Positions 43,901 to 52,160 are shown, numbered from the stretch's first letter. The stretch: 64,000 nt of DNA from NIOZ-UU35 sp964344175 (GCA_964344175.1 CAYFMI010000005.1:11133-75132); one strand, 5' to 3'. Numbers and translations are program-made. Notes: a model not told the origin generated them from the letters alone.

Positions 43901-46512
43901 TAGGTTGAATCGATTTTAGCCGGTGATGTCCACCGCAGACCAGAACTACCTGGTGCAGTAAACGAATAAGCACTCAGCGCCGGGCTGAGGTTGGCACTCG
44001 AATTATCGGTGGCAATGACACTTTTCTTATGCACTAGCAATGGCTCATCGAGCACAAAATCGACAATGGCGTCATCATCTTTCGCTGTCGAATTGGTGGA
44101 GCCTTCATGCACGCGCGCCTGATTGGTTAGATACAGGCCATCTGCAAAAGGTTCGGTGTTGACGGCAATAGTGAAGAGTATTTCGATTACCTTAGACTGG
44201 TTGCTGGTGCTATCATAGTCGCCATAAAAAAACCGCAAGGTATTTGCTTCATCATCCGGGTTACCATTACCATCCACATCGGATGCCACCGACGGCGTAA
44301 CACTCGAATAATCATAAAAGGTGTCTGCTGAACCAAAACAAGCCGATCCTGCTACCGGTATAGCGCCACTGCACTTTCCTGTGAATGTCCAGGCTGGGCC
44401 ATTTGAGCCATCCGCATCCGGGTCATCCACATCCAGTATCGGCAACGGCAGATAATCCATTAGATAGAGATCTTCGACATCGCTGGTCACCAGAGTATAT
44501 TTGAGTTGATACGTTAGCTCGTCGCCGGGCTTGATGTGAATCTCCCCGTCAACAACAAAGTTGTTAAGATTAGTGTCTCCGTTGATAGCGTAAAAATTTT
44601 TACTCAGATCATTACGCGGCACCGTTTCCGAAGCACCGGCTGTATCGGCAACCGGATTGCCAGTTGTGCTCATATCGGTGTTATTCAGCACGGTACCGGA
44701 AATGGTAACGCTGTTGCTGAGTTCATCTCCCTGATCAACGCTTTGATCCCCGGAAGGATAATCATCGGCAAACTCTTCCTGAATAACTGCCCGATAAACT
44801 ATGGTTCCGGTAGTGCTGCCATTATTGTAGCCATTATTGCCCGCATCGCAGTTGAGATCGTAAGCAGGTGTTTTCGAATCCAGACCAGCAGGGGGCACAC
44901 AACCGCCTACCAGATTGCCGCTCACCTGCCCCTGATCCACAATTTCATCTGCAATATTGAAGGTGATGGTTGTCTTACCAGTGTTGCTGGCCGGGTCATC
45001 GAGATCACATTCTGCACCCGGTCCCCCGGTATAGTTACAAGAGACAGTGTAGTTTACATTCGGCGCGCTATGATGAAAATCTTGCGAGGAAAAGGTGTAG
45101 CCATTTCCATGCACTGTCAATGCCGGGTTGAACGATGAATCAAAATGAAATCCGTCAGATAGCACATCATCAACGGTTACATTCTCAAAAGCAAAGTAAT
45201 CGGATACTTGGAATTCGAGTGTAAATTCTACAGTCGCGCCAGGGATAACCTCGCCACCCCCAACCACATCCGAAGTTTTTTGAATGGGGATAGACTTATT
45301 CGTATGCGTGTAATCGGTCGAGGGGGGTGTCCCAATCGCCAGATGTTGGGAAGGTTGATCGCGCACATCGTCTGGCAGCCAATCTCCCTCAACCTGAGCA
45401 TCATTCTCCGAGGTGCTAGAAGCACCCGTTGTTTCAGGCAACACCCGGACAGCCGCAGCATCTTCTAAGGGAATGTAAAATGAAAATTGGATTTGTGCAT
45501 CGCTGCTCCCTGATCCTCCCGTAACAGCCCCCAAATTGCACGAAAGAGATCCGCCCGGCGAAGTGGTACTCGGTTCGGCTGCACAACTGGCCGGTGAAAT
45601 CATCCCCAAAAACTGGACATTGTCCGGCAGGGTATCACTAATCGTCAGATGATCGACTTGCTGCCCATCGGCAATATCCACCGTAATCGTATACGTGCGC
45701 GGGAAATTCGGGCCAGTAGCTGTTTCGTTATCCGTGGGTGAGCCGGTTTTACTCATTGTCATGATCGTCGGCGTAATTGTCGCCGGGCTACCGCCCTGCC
45801 AGGAATTGCTGTTATTGCTGGTTGGAGAAAGAATAACCGCGTCGCAGCACCAATTATCTAATGGATCGCTTCCATACATGAAGCCGCCTCGCGCTCGGAT
45901 GGGCAGCGCTGTCCCAACATCGGCCAAATCACTCAACTGGGCATTAAACGTCACCGCAACCTGCGGTTGACTCGGCACAAAAGACCCAAAAGGCAGTTTG
46001 CATGACACTAATTTATCGCCCGGCGTCCCGGTAATGGTCAGATAATCGCCACCCGTGTCTCTGGCAAAAGGATGGGTCGCTTCGCCATTTTCATCAAATT
46101 CGTTTTCTTCGCACTCAAGTTTATTCCCCAAATACGTTGCCCCCGTTGTGCTATTAAAGTCTACCCCATCTTGTGTTTCTGGGGGGACCGCATAGGGCGC
46201 GCCATCTGCGCCATTGAGTGGAAACAGGACATCAATGAAGGGGCCATACCCGGTATCGCTGCCTGCGTTATCAAAGGTTACCGAGAAAGTAAAAGCCTCC
46301 CCCAACATTACATCACCGGGTGTAGTTACACCAATATCCGGAGTCGCCGCAAATAGAGAACGGGCTTGTACAGATGAGATCCCCCCGCCTGAAATAGGCG
46401 GCACAAGAATAGCTACAAGCAAAAAAAAAGCCATCAGTCGGTGACTGATACGCCAGCGGTCTTTGTACTGCCTTATGGGAATAATAATGGTTCTCCTTAC
46501 TGTGCAATCCAA
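40939..46512 (-). CDS. Giant DUF11-repeat surface protein with LPETG motif and C-terminal sortase domain
   Basis: 1857 residues. A signal sequence/hydrophobic helix lies near residues 27-45 (LMAFFLLVAILVPPISGG). The body is a series of DUF11-type beta-sandwich repeats, for example ITDTVPTGTTFVASSSTTGW with NSATIDDEYATDDSDPTNDA, threonine/aspartate-rich and likely extracellular. Near the end is LLPETGFPPGR, with LPETG at residues 1688-1692 (41437-41451), then a sortase fold: TGHAYLQNG with His about 1768, LMTCNQY with Cys about 1831, and Arg in AYRWRVV. No anchoring helix sits between motif and sortase domain. The start is uncertain: TTG at 46512 lacks a ribosome site, whereas AAGGAG 22-17 bases later has only ATT codons behind it. 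Probably an exported adhesin or stalk protein, with catalytic part of its own. Confidence 0.8.
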   Translation of the reverse strand: MDCTVRRTIIIPIRQYKDRWRISHRLMAFFLLVAILVPPISGGGISSVQARSLFAATPDIGVTTPGDVMLGEAFTFSVTFDNAGSDTGYGPFIDVLFPLNGADGAPYAVPPETQDGVDFNSTTGATYLGNKLECEENEFDENGEATHPFARDTGGDYLTITGTPGDKLVSCKLPFGSFVPSQPQVAVTFNAQLSDLADVGTALPIRARGGFMYGSDPLDNWCCDAVILSPTSNNSNSWQGGSPATITPTIMTMSKTGSPTDNETATGPNFPRTYTITVDIADGQQVDHLTISDTLPDNVQFLGMISPASCAAEPSTTSPGGSLSCNLGAVTGGSGSSDAQIQFSFYIPLEDAAAVRVLPETTGASSTSENDAQVEGDWLPDDVRDQPSQHLAIGTPPSTDYTHTNKSIPIQKTSDVVGGGEVIPGATVEFTLEFQVSDYFAFENVTVDDVLSDGFHFDSSFNPALTVHGNGYTFSSQDFHHSAPNVNYTVSCNYTGGPGAECDLDDPASNTGKTTITFNIADEIVDQGQVSGNLVGGCVPPAGLDSKTPAYDLNCDAGNNGYNNGSTTGTIVYRAVIQEEFADDYPSGDQSVDQGDELSNSVTISGTVLNNTDMSTTGNPVADTAGASETVPRNDLSKNFYAINGDTNLNNFVVDGEIHIKPGDELTYQLKYTLVTSDVEDLYLMDYLPLPILDVDDPDADGSNGPAWTFTGKCSGAIPVAGSACFGSADTFYDYSSVTPSVASDVDGNGNPDDEANTLRFFYGDYDSTSNQSKVIEILFTIAVNTEPFADGLYLTNQARVHEGSTNSTAKDDDAIVDFVLDEPLLVHKKSVIATDNSSANLSPALSAYSFTAPGSSGLRWTSPAKIDSTYLKSNPINSDITNSDGGDLVSFAIVIENQGHSGDGAFDLTIKDSLPSDLQIPAGGLNLDIRYGDGTGPISYTRPDDSAATATDLFGGGIKLVDPVGQGVCQAHDPNLGNNIIIITYDLQVKNGVAPGTEIENSGTITNYSNKEGGDDFTGSGGSGQEGDLVDKAKISISDPAVAKSIAETSISTTGTAQHDPALEDLTIGEDVTFKIIITLPEGNSTAVTVTDNLPKSPAGILSVQSSCVTSVGANLTLTNNPAGTCPTSFGTHNNTDADAYIDQVVFDFGDVTNTVDGVEDAKDQIVLQVVAKVEAHDANEDGDKLTNTVQVTAGSSTQNGSVDFEIVEPDLDIADNKTDGVDYFAAGGLLVYTITYQNNGTGTATGVKITDTVPTGTTFVASSSTTGWVLPGTSTACPDGAAAGTACEYPIGELTAGAAAQTVDFAVRVDDPLAAGISQITNSATIDDEYATDDSDPTNDAASDTNNLAVLGKSLIDTNQAFSLGSDVVIGEILTYRVVLSIPPDASPPGSMPNLSVTDDLDAGLAFMDCVGVTASANLTTNLPGGFSDACVPDSINPTTGNPAIYPLPTSGAGSSDDANQGRRLVFDLGNVSNTSTGTANETITLEYRVVVLDSADNVRNVLLNNNAQAAWNQGSTSNSLTAQANNVTIQEPAFQMWKTANLTTAYPGAVVTFQIEVRHDVNSIDTFDVELTDPLPSGFVYQPGTLVVAQGLAADVIDDSDPRNLRVVWNSFPAVESAIIEFNAVIVGGGTNTTYLAWTSLPGDVASPQSDFNVLSTERFYDPPSSIDIYGLSASFDITVKGGLLPETGFPPGRVTTPQPSEGASPWGFGEEMWLSIPSQGIRVPVVGVPFTEQGWDLSWLSAQAGYLDGTAYPTWPGNSVLTGHAYLQNGMPGPFAAIDHLRWGDEIVLNAGDARYVYQVRERDTIKPDDWSPFQTENLDWVTLMTCNQYDETLQAYRWRVVVRAVLVDVTYK

Positions 46513-46578
46513 AATTTTAGTGGTTAGCGTATTTTACAATTAAAATTGTATGACCAATTATCATTACTGTAAGGCTGG

Positions 46579-46604
46579 TAAAACTTACGCAATTCGCTAA
46601 AAAC
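46579..46604. repeat. Possible remnant of a MITE end
   Basis: AAAACTTACGCAATTCGCTA resembles the inverted end of the repeat family (AGGACTTACGTAGTTCGTTG). No hairpin or partner end is found. Confidence 0.35.
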
Positions 46605-46725
46605 CTCCCCCCGGAGTGAAGACACCGCAAGCAACCTGCGAGTTCTGTTTTGGCAAGCTATCAGCGTGAACGCACAGAACGATTGCGACTTGACCTGCCC
46701 GAAATATGGGACAGGTAATGGAAAA

Positions 46726-46734
46726 TGTTATAAT
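46726..46734 (+). promoter_or_regulatory. Extended -10 promoter for the acyl-CoA dehydrogenase-like gene
   Basis: TGTTATAAT (TATAAT at 46729-46734) about 50 bases upstream of the start; no clear -35, as is common for extended -10 promoters. Confidence 0.5.
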
Positions 46735-46784
46735 CAAACTATCGCATCCGGCACTCTGGCATATCTGACATTAAGGTGCAAATT

Positions 46785-48485
46785 ATGTTCCTGCTCAACC
46801 CCAACGAACACACCCGCCATTACCCAGATGAATTTTCCCAAAAGATCATGCGCAAAACGATCTCCTGGTTCGAGCAGCGCGGCAAGTGCAAAATTAAAGA
46901 AGATGACCACGCCCGCGCCTGGTACGGCGATTTTCTTGACTTCATAAAAGACGAGAAGATCTTTGCCAGCCTGCTGACTCCCGATCCTTACGGCCCAAAC
47001 GTAAACTACCGCTGGGATACCTGGCGCAATTGCGAATTCAATGAAATTCTCGGCTTTTATGGATTAGCCTACTGGTACACTTGGCAGGTCAGTATTCTTG
47101 GTCTCGGCCCAATTTGGATGAGTGAGAATGAGACGCTAAAACAACGCGCGGCTGCCCTCTTGGGGGATGGCGCCGTTTTTGCGTTTGGCCTGTCAGAACG
47201 TGACCATGGGGCGGATATTTACGCCACGGAGATGACCCTTGCCCCTCAGGCAGATGGCAGTTACCTTGCCAATGGTGAGAAATATTACATCGGCAACGCC
47301 AACGCTGCGCCAATGGTCTCCACGTTTGGAAAAATGGCGAAAACCGGCGAGTACGTTTTCTTTGTAGCCGATTACCAACGCGACAAGTACGAACTGGTGA
47401 AAAACGTGACTGCCAGCCAAAACTATGTCGGGCAGTATATTCTGAAAGATTACCCTATTGATGAAGATGAAATCCTTTCAATGGGCCAGGCAGCCTGGGA
47501 TTCGGCGCTCAACACGGTTAATGTGGGCAAGTACAACCTGGGTTGGGCTTCTATTGGCATTTGCACCCACGCGCTGTATGAGGCCATTAACCATGCCGCC
47601 AACCGCCGCTTGTATGGCATGCATGTAACCGATTTCCCCCACGTAAAGCAGATGTTCACCGATGCCTATGCCCGTCTGGTGGCGATGAAACTCTTTGCCC
47701 TGCGCGCTGCCGACTATATGCGGGCAGCCTCACCGGAAGATCGCCGCTACCTGCTCTATAACCCCATGGTCAAGATGAAAGTCACCACCCAGGGCGAGGA
47801 AGTCATCAACTTGCTATGGGATGTGATCGCCGCCAAAGGTTTCGAACGCGATACCTACTTTGAAATGGCGGCACGCGATATCCGCGCCCTGCCCAAATTG
47901 GAGGGCACGGTTCACGTCAATATCGCTTTGATCGTCAAATTCATGCCCAATTACTTCTTCAACCCCGCTGAGTACCCCGACCTTCCCCGGCAAGATCAAC
48001 CCCAAAATGACGACTTTCTCTTCAATCAGGGCCCCACGCGCGGGCTGAGTCAGATTCGCTTCCATGATTACGAGAAAATCTTCCAGGCGTTCGATCTCCC
48101 CAATGTCCGGGTTTTCCGCCAGCAAACAGGCATCTTAAAAGAGTTCCTGGCTACGGCCACACCCGATGAGGCGCAGCGCAAGGACATTGATTTTCTGCTT
48201 GCGTTGGGGGAGTTGTTTGCCCTGGTTGTTTATGCGCAACTCTTGCTCGAAAATGCCCGCATTTATGAAATAGATGAGATCTTGATTGACCAAATTTTTG
48301 ACTTCATGGTACGCGACTTTTCAAAATTCGCCCTCCAGTTGTACGGCAAACCCAGCAGTACAGCCCAACAAATGGAATTGTGCCAGCGCATGATCCGCAA
48401 GGCCGAAGTTGACCCGGATCGTTATGAGCAAGTTTGGCAAGACCATGTTTATGCGCTAAAAGATTTATATGAAATGAACTCGTAA
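46785..48485 (+). CDS. Divergent long acyl-CoA dehydrogenase family protein
   Basis: 566 residues. FAD-dependent acyl-CoA dehydrogenase fold: FGLSERDHGADIYATEMTLA with GSYLANGEKYYIGNANAAPM (substrate/FAD-binding beta domain) and the helical part NRRLYGMHVTDFPHVKQMFT. It is about 180 residues longer than standard members, with an extended N-terminus (about 100 residues before the domain) and C-terminus. I do not see the typical catalytic Glu region, and the FAD-binding motif differs from that in the next gene, so the reaction is uncertain. Start ATG 46785 follows AAGGTG; a GTG three codons upstream is possible. Confidence 0.8.
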   Translation: MFLLNPNEHTRHYPDEFSQKIMRKTISWFEQRGKCKIKEDDHARAWYGDFLDFIKDEKIFASLLTPDPYGPNVNYRWDTWRNCEFNEILGFYGLAYWYTWQVSILGLGPIWMSENETLKQRAAALLGDGAVFAFGLSERDHGADIYATEMTLAPQADGSYLANGEKYYIGNANAAPMVSTFGKMAKTGEYVFFVADYQRDKYELVKNVTASQNYVGQYILKDYPIDEDEILSMGQAAWDSALNTVNVGKYNLGWASIGICTHALYEAINHAANRRLYGMHVTDFPHVKQMFTDAYARLVAMKLFALRAADYMRAASPEDRRYLLYNPMVKMKVTTQGEEVINLLWDVIAAKGFERDTYFEMAARDIRALPKLEGTVHVNIALIVKFMPNYFFNPAEYPDLPRQDQPQNDDFLFNQGPTRGLSQIRFHDYEKIFQAFDLPNVRVFRQQTGILKEFLATATPDEAQRKDIDFLLALGELFALVVYAQLLLENARIYEIDEILIDQIFDFMVRDFSKFALQLYGKPSSTAQQMELCQRMIRKAEVDPDRYEQVWQDHVYALKDLYEMNS

Positions 48486-48493
48486 AAAATCTA

Positions 48494-48529
48494 AGCCCTA
48501 AAGGTTGCAATACCCTTTAGGGCTTTTTT
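48494..48529 (+). terminator. Terminator between the two dehydrogenase genes
   Basis: AGCCCTAAAGG (48494-48504) and CCTTTAGGGCT (48514-48524) form a perfect 11-bp stem followed by TTTTT. The next ATG begins within 20 bases, so the second gene is partly insulated. Confidence 0.85.
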
Positions 48530-48547
48530 ATGATCGAGGAGGACAAA

Positions 48548-49699
48548 ATGGATTTTCAGCTCACAGAAGAGCAGCGGTTGTGGCGCAAAGCCATTCACGA
48601 TTTTGTGGCCCGGGAGGTGAAACCACAAGCTGCGGAACTCAGCGAACGAGGGGAAATCAATTGGGCAGCCATCCGCAAGATGGGCGCACTGGGGGTACTG
48701 GGGATTACTTCAGCGGAGGAACACGGTGGCAGCGGGGTGGATGCCATGAGCGCGGCTATCGCCATTGAGGAGTTGGGCTGGGGGGATGGGGGCACAGCCC
48801 TGACGATTGCAGCCCACACCGGGCTAGGCTGCGCGCCGATTACCCTATTTGGCACGGAAGCGCAAAAATGCGCTTACTTGCCATTGGTCACCAGCGGCGA
48901 GGGCAAGCTGGCCGCGCTGGCACTCACCGAACCAAGTGCCGGTTCTGACTTGCAGGCCATCCAAACGCGAGCAGAGTTGCACGGGGACGAGTGGTTACTC
49001 AATGGCAGCAAGGCCTGGATTACCAATGCCCGTGATGCTGAATTTATTATCACCCTGGCAATCAGCGATCCAGATGCAGGCTCTGATGCAATGAGTATGT
49101 TTATCGTCCCAACGAATTCGCCAGGATTGCACGTCGCACCACCTGAAAAGAAAATGGGGCTGGGAACCTGCCATAGCAACGCCATTACCTACAAAAATGT
49201 TTGCATTCCTGCCAAAAACCTTTTAGGAGAACGCGGGCGTGGTTTACAGCAAACTTTAAAAACACTCGACGGTGGACGCATTAGCATTGCAGCTATTTCA
49301 GTTGGTCTGGCCCAGGCTGCTCTGGAAGAAGCTGTAAGCTACGCCAGAGAACGGCATTCCTTCGGAAAACCAATTGCTCAACATCAGGCATTGCAATGGA
49401 TGCTGGCAGATGCCGCTACCGAAATCCAGGCAGCACGGCTAATGGTCTATCACACGGCCTGGCTCAAGGATCAGGGTAAGCCTTATACCAAAGCCGGTGC
49501 AATGGCAAAATTATTTGCATCAGAGATGGGTGAACGCGTCACCCGCAACGCTATCCAAATTCACGGCGGCTATGGCTACAGCCGCGAGTACCCGGTTGAA
49601 CGCATGTACCGCGATGCCCGCCTGATGACGATTGGCGAAGGCACCAGCGAAGTGCAGCGCATGGTAATAGCCCGAAAAATATTACAAGAAATCTGGTAG
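48548..49699 (+). CDS. Acyl-CoA dehydrogenase
   Basis: 383 residues. Standard family member: ALTEPSAGSDLQAIQTRAEL with WLLNGSKAWITNARDAEFII (FAD/substrate domain), YARERHSFGKPIAQHQALQW, and IQIHGGYGYSREYPVERMYR with DARLMTIGEGTSEVQRMVIA (FAD and catalytic Glu region in the last quarter). Catalyses FAD-dependent alpha,beta-dehydrogenation of an acyl-CoA in fatty acid or branched-chain amino acid breakdown. Start ATG 48548 directly follows GAGGAGG; the frame is open six codons higher. The preceding divergent paralogue shares the orientation. Confidence 0.92.
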   Translation: MDFQLTEEQRLWRKAIHDFVAREVKPQAAELSERGEINWAAIRKMGALGVLGITSAEEHGGSGVDAMSAAIAIEELGWGDGGTALTIAAHTGLGCAPITLFGTEAQKCAYLPLVTSGEGKLAALALTEPSAGSDLQAIQTRAELHGDEWLLNGSKAWITNARDAEFIITLAISDPDAGSDAMSMFIVPTNSPGLHVAPPEKKMGLGTCHSNAITYKNVCIPAKNLLGERGRGLQQTLKTLDGGRISIAAISVGLAQAALEEAVSYARERHSFGKPIAQHQALQWMLADAATEIQAARLMVYHTAWLKDQGKPYTKAGAMAKLFASEMGERVTRNAIQIHGGYGYSREYPVERMYRDARLMTIGEGTSEVQRMVIARKILQEIW

Positions 49700-49711
49700 C
49701 TGCTTAAAACA

Positions 49712-49746
49712 ACCTGACGAAGCATGCAATGCAAGCTTCGTCAGGT
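49712..49746. terminator. Hairpin between convergent genes
   Basis: ACCTGACGAAGC and GCTTCGTCAGGT form a 12-bp stem with an 11-nt loop. No T run, so a weak or Rho-type end. Confidence 0.55.
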
Positions 49747-49772
49747 GTATACCGGGGCAAACGAAAAACGAA

Positions 49773-49991
49773 CTACATTTTCTTGTCGAGATACCAACTG
49801 TAAATAAAATACCACAGCGCGCATAACGCAGCCGTGATGACGATGGCCAGCCAGAAATACAACTCGCTGAAGATGGCCAATCCCGTACCCAACGCACCAC
49901 CCACATAAACCGTTGTTGCCGTGAAAACAATGATGAAGGTGCCAAAAAGCCAGAAGCGCATCAGCCTGAGCATGGTTTCTTTTTCTTGCAT
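49773..49991 (-). CDS. Small two-helix membrane protein
   Basis: 72 residues with two hydrophobic segments (about 13-33 and 41-64, LFGTFIIVFTATTVYVGGAL and YFWLAIVITAALCALWYFIY) and a basic end. Strong ribosome site AGGAGGAG 7 bases before ATG, which supports a real gene. It is not recognised as a known family; a regulatory small membrane protein is possible. Confidence 0.65.
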   Translation of the reverse strand: MQEKETMLRLMRFWLFGTFIIVFTATTVYVGGALGTGLAIFSELYFWLAIVITAALCALWYFIYSWYLDKKM

Positions 49992-50119
49992 TATACGTCT
50001 CCTCCTGCGGGTTCACACTCGCAACTCAAACTGCCCCGGTGAGGTTATTCTAGCATAAACGCCGACCGGATTGTGTTTTATAAAGAAAATGTTAGGTGTC
50101 CAAATAGCCTTTCAACGCC

Positions 50120-50148
50120 TTGACAAGCCAATGATCCTACGGTATAAC
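50120..50148 (+). promoter_or_regulatory. Promoter of the T-box/trpB transcript
   Basis: TTGACA (50120-50125), exactly 17 bp, TATAAC (50143-50148), the best promoter pair in the window. Start of transcription would be near 50155, just before the T-box. Confidence 0.8.
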
Positions 50149-50174
50149 CTTGCGCAACATCTGAACAGAGAAAA

Positions 50175-50493
50175 AACTGTGAAGAGGAGTAGTACGCGTC
50201 GAACCGACGGCTCAGAGAGCAGGGAAGTGGTGTGATCCTTGCCCGCACGACGACGCAGAATGGGCCTCAGAGTTGCAGGGCGAAAGAGAAGATCGAGTAG
50301 CCTGTGCCGGAACAGCCACCGTTATCAGGGCAACGTAGTTGACGCAGAAATTCTGCAAGACTACCAAGAGTGAAGCTGGCCTTTGCATTTCCCGTTGCAT
50401 CACCAACGGGATTTTTGTTTAACCAGGCTGGTTTAATTTGGGTGGCACCGCGGGAGCCTTTGGCCCTCGTCCCTTTGTGGACGAGGTTTTTTT
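50175..50493 (+). ncRNA. T-box riboswitch, tryptophan-specific
   Basis: All the T-box parts are seen in order: stem I start GAAGAGGAGTAGTA (50181-50194), AGAGAGC (50214-50220), the specifier-loop pattern GAA-TGG-GCC with the specifier codon TGG (Trp) at 50261-50263, a Stem III hairpin CCCGTTG/CAACGGG (50391-50410), and the T-box GGGTGGCACCGCGGG (50440-50454). The bulge TGGC pairs with the GCCA end of uncharged tRNA-Trp. The terminator CCTCGTCC/GGACGAGG with seven T follows at 50465-50493. Low Trp-tRNA charging would let transcription run on into trpB. Confidence 0.93.
50465..50493 (+). terminator. Terminator of the T-box switch
   Basis: CCTCGTCC, 6-nt loop, GGACGAGG, then TTTTTTT; formed when tRNA-Trp is charged. 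Confidence 0.9.
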
Positions 50494-50546
50494 ATTTGCC
50501 TTCGTCCTGAAATCGATCTATTCATCTTACACGAAAGGAGAAGCTG

Positions 50547-50726
50547 ATGAAGGTAAATATTCAATCCAAACACCGGTTTCGAGCGCGGCGCAAAAAGCGC
50601 CGTCCAGCCAGCCCCGCAGCGCATACATCAACCATCACGAAAAAGCCAAATGCACTGAATGCCAGGGTCGTTACAGAGCGTGCTACCCGCCGCGTGGAAT
50701 CGGTACGCGGGCTGGTTTTTGTGTAA
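50547..50726 (+). CDS. Small basic leader ORF between the T-box and trpB
   Basis: 59 residues, start ATG 50547 with AAAGGAG 6 bases upstream. Very basic (MKVNIQSKHRFRARRKKRRP...). No Trp codon, so it is not a Trp leader peptide. Its stop overlaps the start of a 13-codon His-rich ORF (TAATG). It may only keep ribosomes on the mRNA, or be a chance ORF with a good ribosome site. Confidence 0.45.
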   Translation: MKVNIQSKHRFRARRKKRRPASPAAHTSTITKKPNALNARVVTERATRRVESVRGLVFV

Positions 50727-50767
50727 TGCTGAGTAACCAACACCATCATCACAGGCACTGTCATTGA
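50726..50767 (+). CDS. His-rich 13-codon ORF overlapping the preceding stop
   Basis: MLSNQHHHHRHCH, with six His codons in 13. The ATG overlaps the stop of the leader ORF (TAATG), so translation can be coupled. The trpB ribosome site TTGGAGG begins 17 bases after its stop. No nearby terminator pairs with it, so a His attenuator is not shown. Confidence 0.35.
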   Translation: MLSNQHHHHRHCH

Positions 50768-50795
50768 TAATTTTTTATCCACTTGGAGGTATATC

Positions 50796-52160
50796 ATGTC
50801 ACAAACAAAATTTGTCCTTACTGAAAACGACCTACCCAAAACCTGGTACAACATCAATGCCGATTCGCCGGTTCCCCCCACCCCGGTGCTGCATCCACAA
50901 ACGAAAGAGCCGGTCACCCCAGAATTTCTCTCCGTACTCTTCCCGATGGAGTTGATCTTACAAGAAATTAGCACCGAGCGCTATATCGACATCCCCGAAG
51001 AGGTGCGCGAAATCTATAAACTCTGGCGGCCCACCCCCCTGATCCGTGCTCGACGCCTGGAGAAAGCCCTGGGAACGCCGGCGCATATCTATTTCAAGCA
51101 CGAAGGTGTCTCGCCCTCCGGCAGCCACAAGCCCAACACCGCCGTGCCGCAGGCCTTTTATAACAAGGCCGCAGGGACAAAAGCGCTCACCACCGAAACC
51201 GGCGCCGGGCAGTGGGGGTCGGCGCTCTCTTTGTCGGGTAATTTCTTCGACCTCCCGGTTGAAGTTTATATGGTCAAAATCTCTTATCAGCAAAAACCCT
51301 ATCGCCGGGTGCTGATGGAAAGCTACGGAGCCGAAGTTTATGCCAGCCCTACCGAGCGCACTCAGTTTGGGCAGTCGGTGTTAGCCGAAAACTCCGAAAG
51401 CCCCGGCTCACTGGGCATTGCAATTTCAGAAGCAGTTGAGGCTGCGGCGACATCCAACGGGGCTAAGAAATACAGCCTGGGTTCAGTACTCAACCATGTC
51501 CTCATGCACCAGAGTGTCATCGGCGAAGAAGCGATCAAACAAATGGATTTGGCCGGGGAATATCCCGATGTAGTGATTGGCTGTGTAGGGGGCGGCTCGA
51601 ACTTCGCCGGGATTGCCTACCCCTTCTTGCGAGAGAATCTGCGAAACGGGAGGGATACCCGCTTTGTAGCCGTCGAACCGGCAGCTACCCCAACCCTGAC
51701 ACGCGGGCCTTATGCCTTCGACTTCGGCGACACGGCTCAAATGGCCCCGATCGTCAAAATGTTCACTCTGGGCCATGCCTTTGTTCCCCCGCCCATTCAT
51801 GCCGGCGGCCTGCGCTATCACGGCATGGCGCCCAGCATCTGTGCGTTGTACGACGCCGGGTATATCGAAGCTGTTTCGACTCACCAACTGGCAACTTTCG
51901 AGGCCGCGCTGACCTTTGCGCAATCTGAGGGCATTGTCCCCGCTCCAGAGACCGCACATGCAGTACGCGCCGCCATTGATGAAGCCCTGGACGCCAAAGA
52001 GAAGGGCGAAGAACGGGTAATCTTATTTAATCTCTCCGGGCACGGTCACTTTGATCTTTCAGCGTATCAGGCCTACCTCAGCGGCAGCCTGCAAAATTAC
52101 GCCCTCCCCGAAAAGGAAATTCAGGCCGCGCTGGAACAGCTTCCGGAGGTGAGCTTCTAA
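50796..52160 (+). CDS. trpB: Tryptophan synthase beta chain, TrpB2 type
   Basis: 454 residues. Fold-type II PLP enzyme; the Schiff-base lysine lies in SGSHKPNTAV (GSHKxN), followed by TETGAGQWGSALSLSGN, the glycine-rich phosphate loop VIGCVGGGSNFAGIAYPFL, and SGHGHFDLSAYQAYL at the end. The N-terminal extension and length (about 450 instead of 400) mark the TrpB2 subgroup, which often works without TrpA. It joins indole and serine to tryptophan. Start ATG 50796 has TGGAGG upstream. The gene is controlled by the Trp T-box above, which confirms its role independently of the protein match. No trpA lies beside it. Confidence 0.93.
   Translation: MSQTKFVLTENDLPKTWYNINADSPVPPTPVLHPQTKEPVTPEFLSVLFPMELILQEISTERYIDIPEEVREIYKLWRPTPLIRARRLEKALGTPAHIYFKHEGVSPSGSHKPNTAVPQAFYNKAAGTKALTTETGAGQWGSALSLSGNFFDLPVEVYMVKISYQQKPYRRVLMESYGAEVYASPTERTQFGQSVLAENSESPGSLGIAISEAVEAAATSNGAKKYSLGSVLNHVLMHQSVIGEEAIKQMDLAGEYPDVVIGCVGGGSNFAGIAYPFLRENLRNGRDTRFVAVEPAATPTLTRGPYAFDFGDTAQMAPIVKMFTLGHAFVPPPIHAGGLRYHGMAPSICALYDAGYIEAVSTHQLATFEAALTFAQSEGIVPAPETAHAVRAAIDEALDAKEKGEERVILFNLSGHGHFDLSAYQAYLSGSLQNYALPEKEIQAALEQLPEVSF

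Noticed and set aside
50726..50767. Histidine attenuator
   Set aside because: No terminator/antiterminator pair near the His codons and no his gene downstream; kept only as a low-confidence finding.
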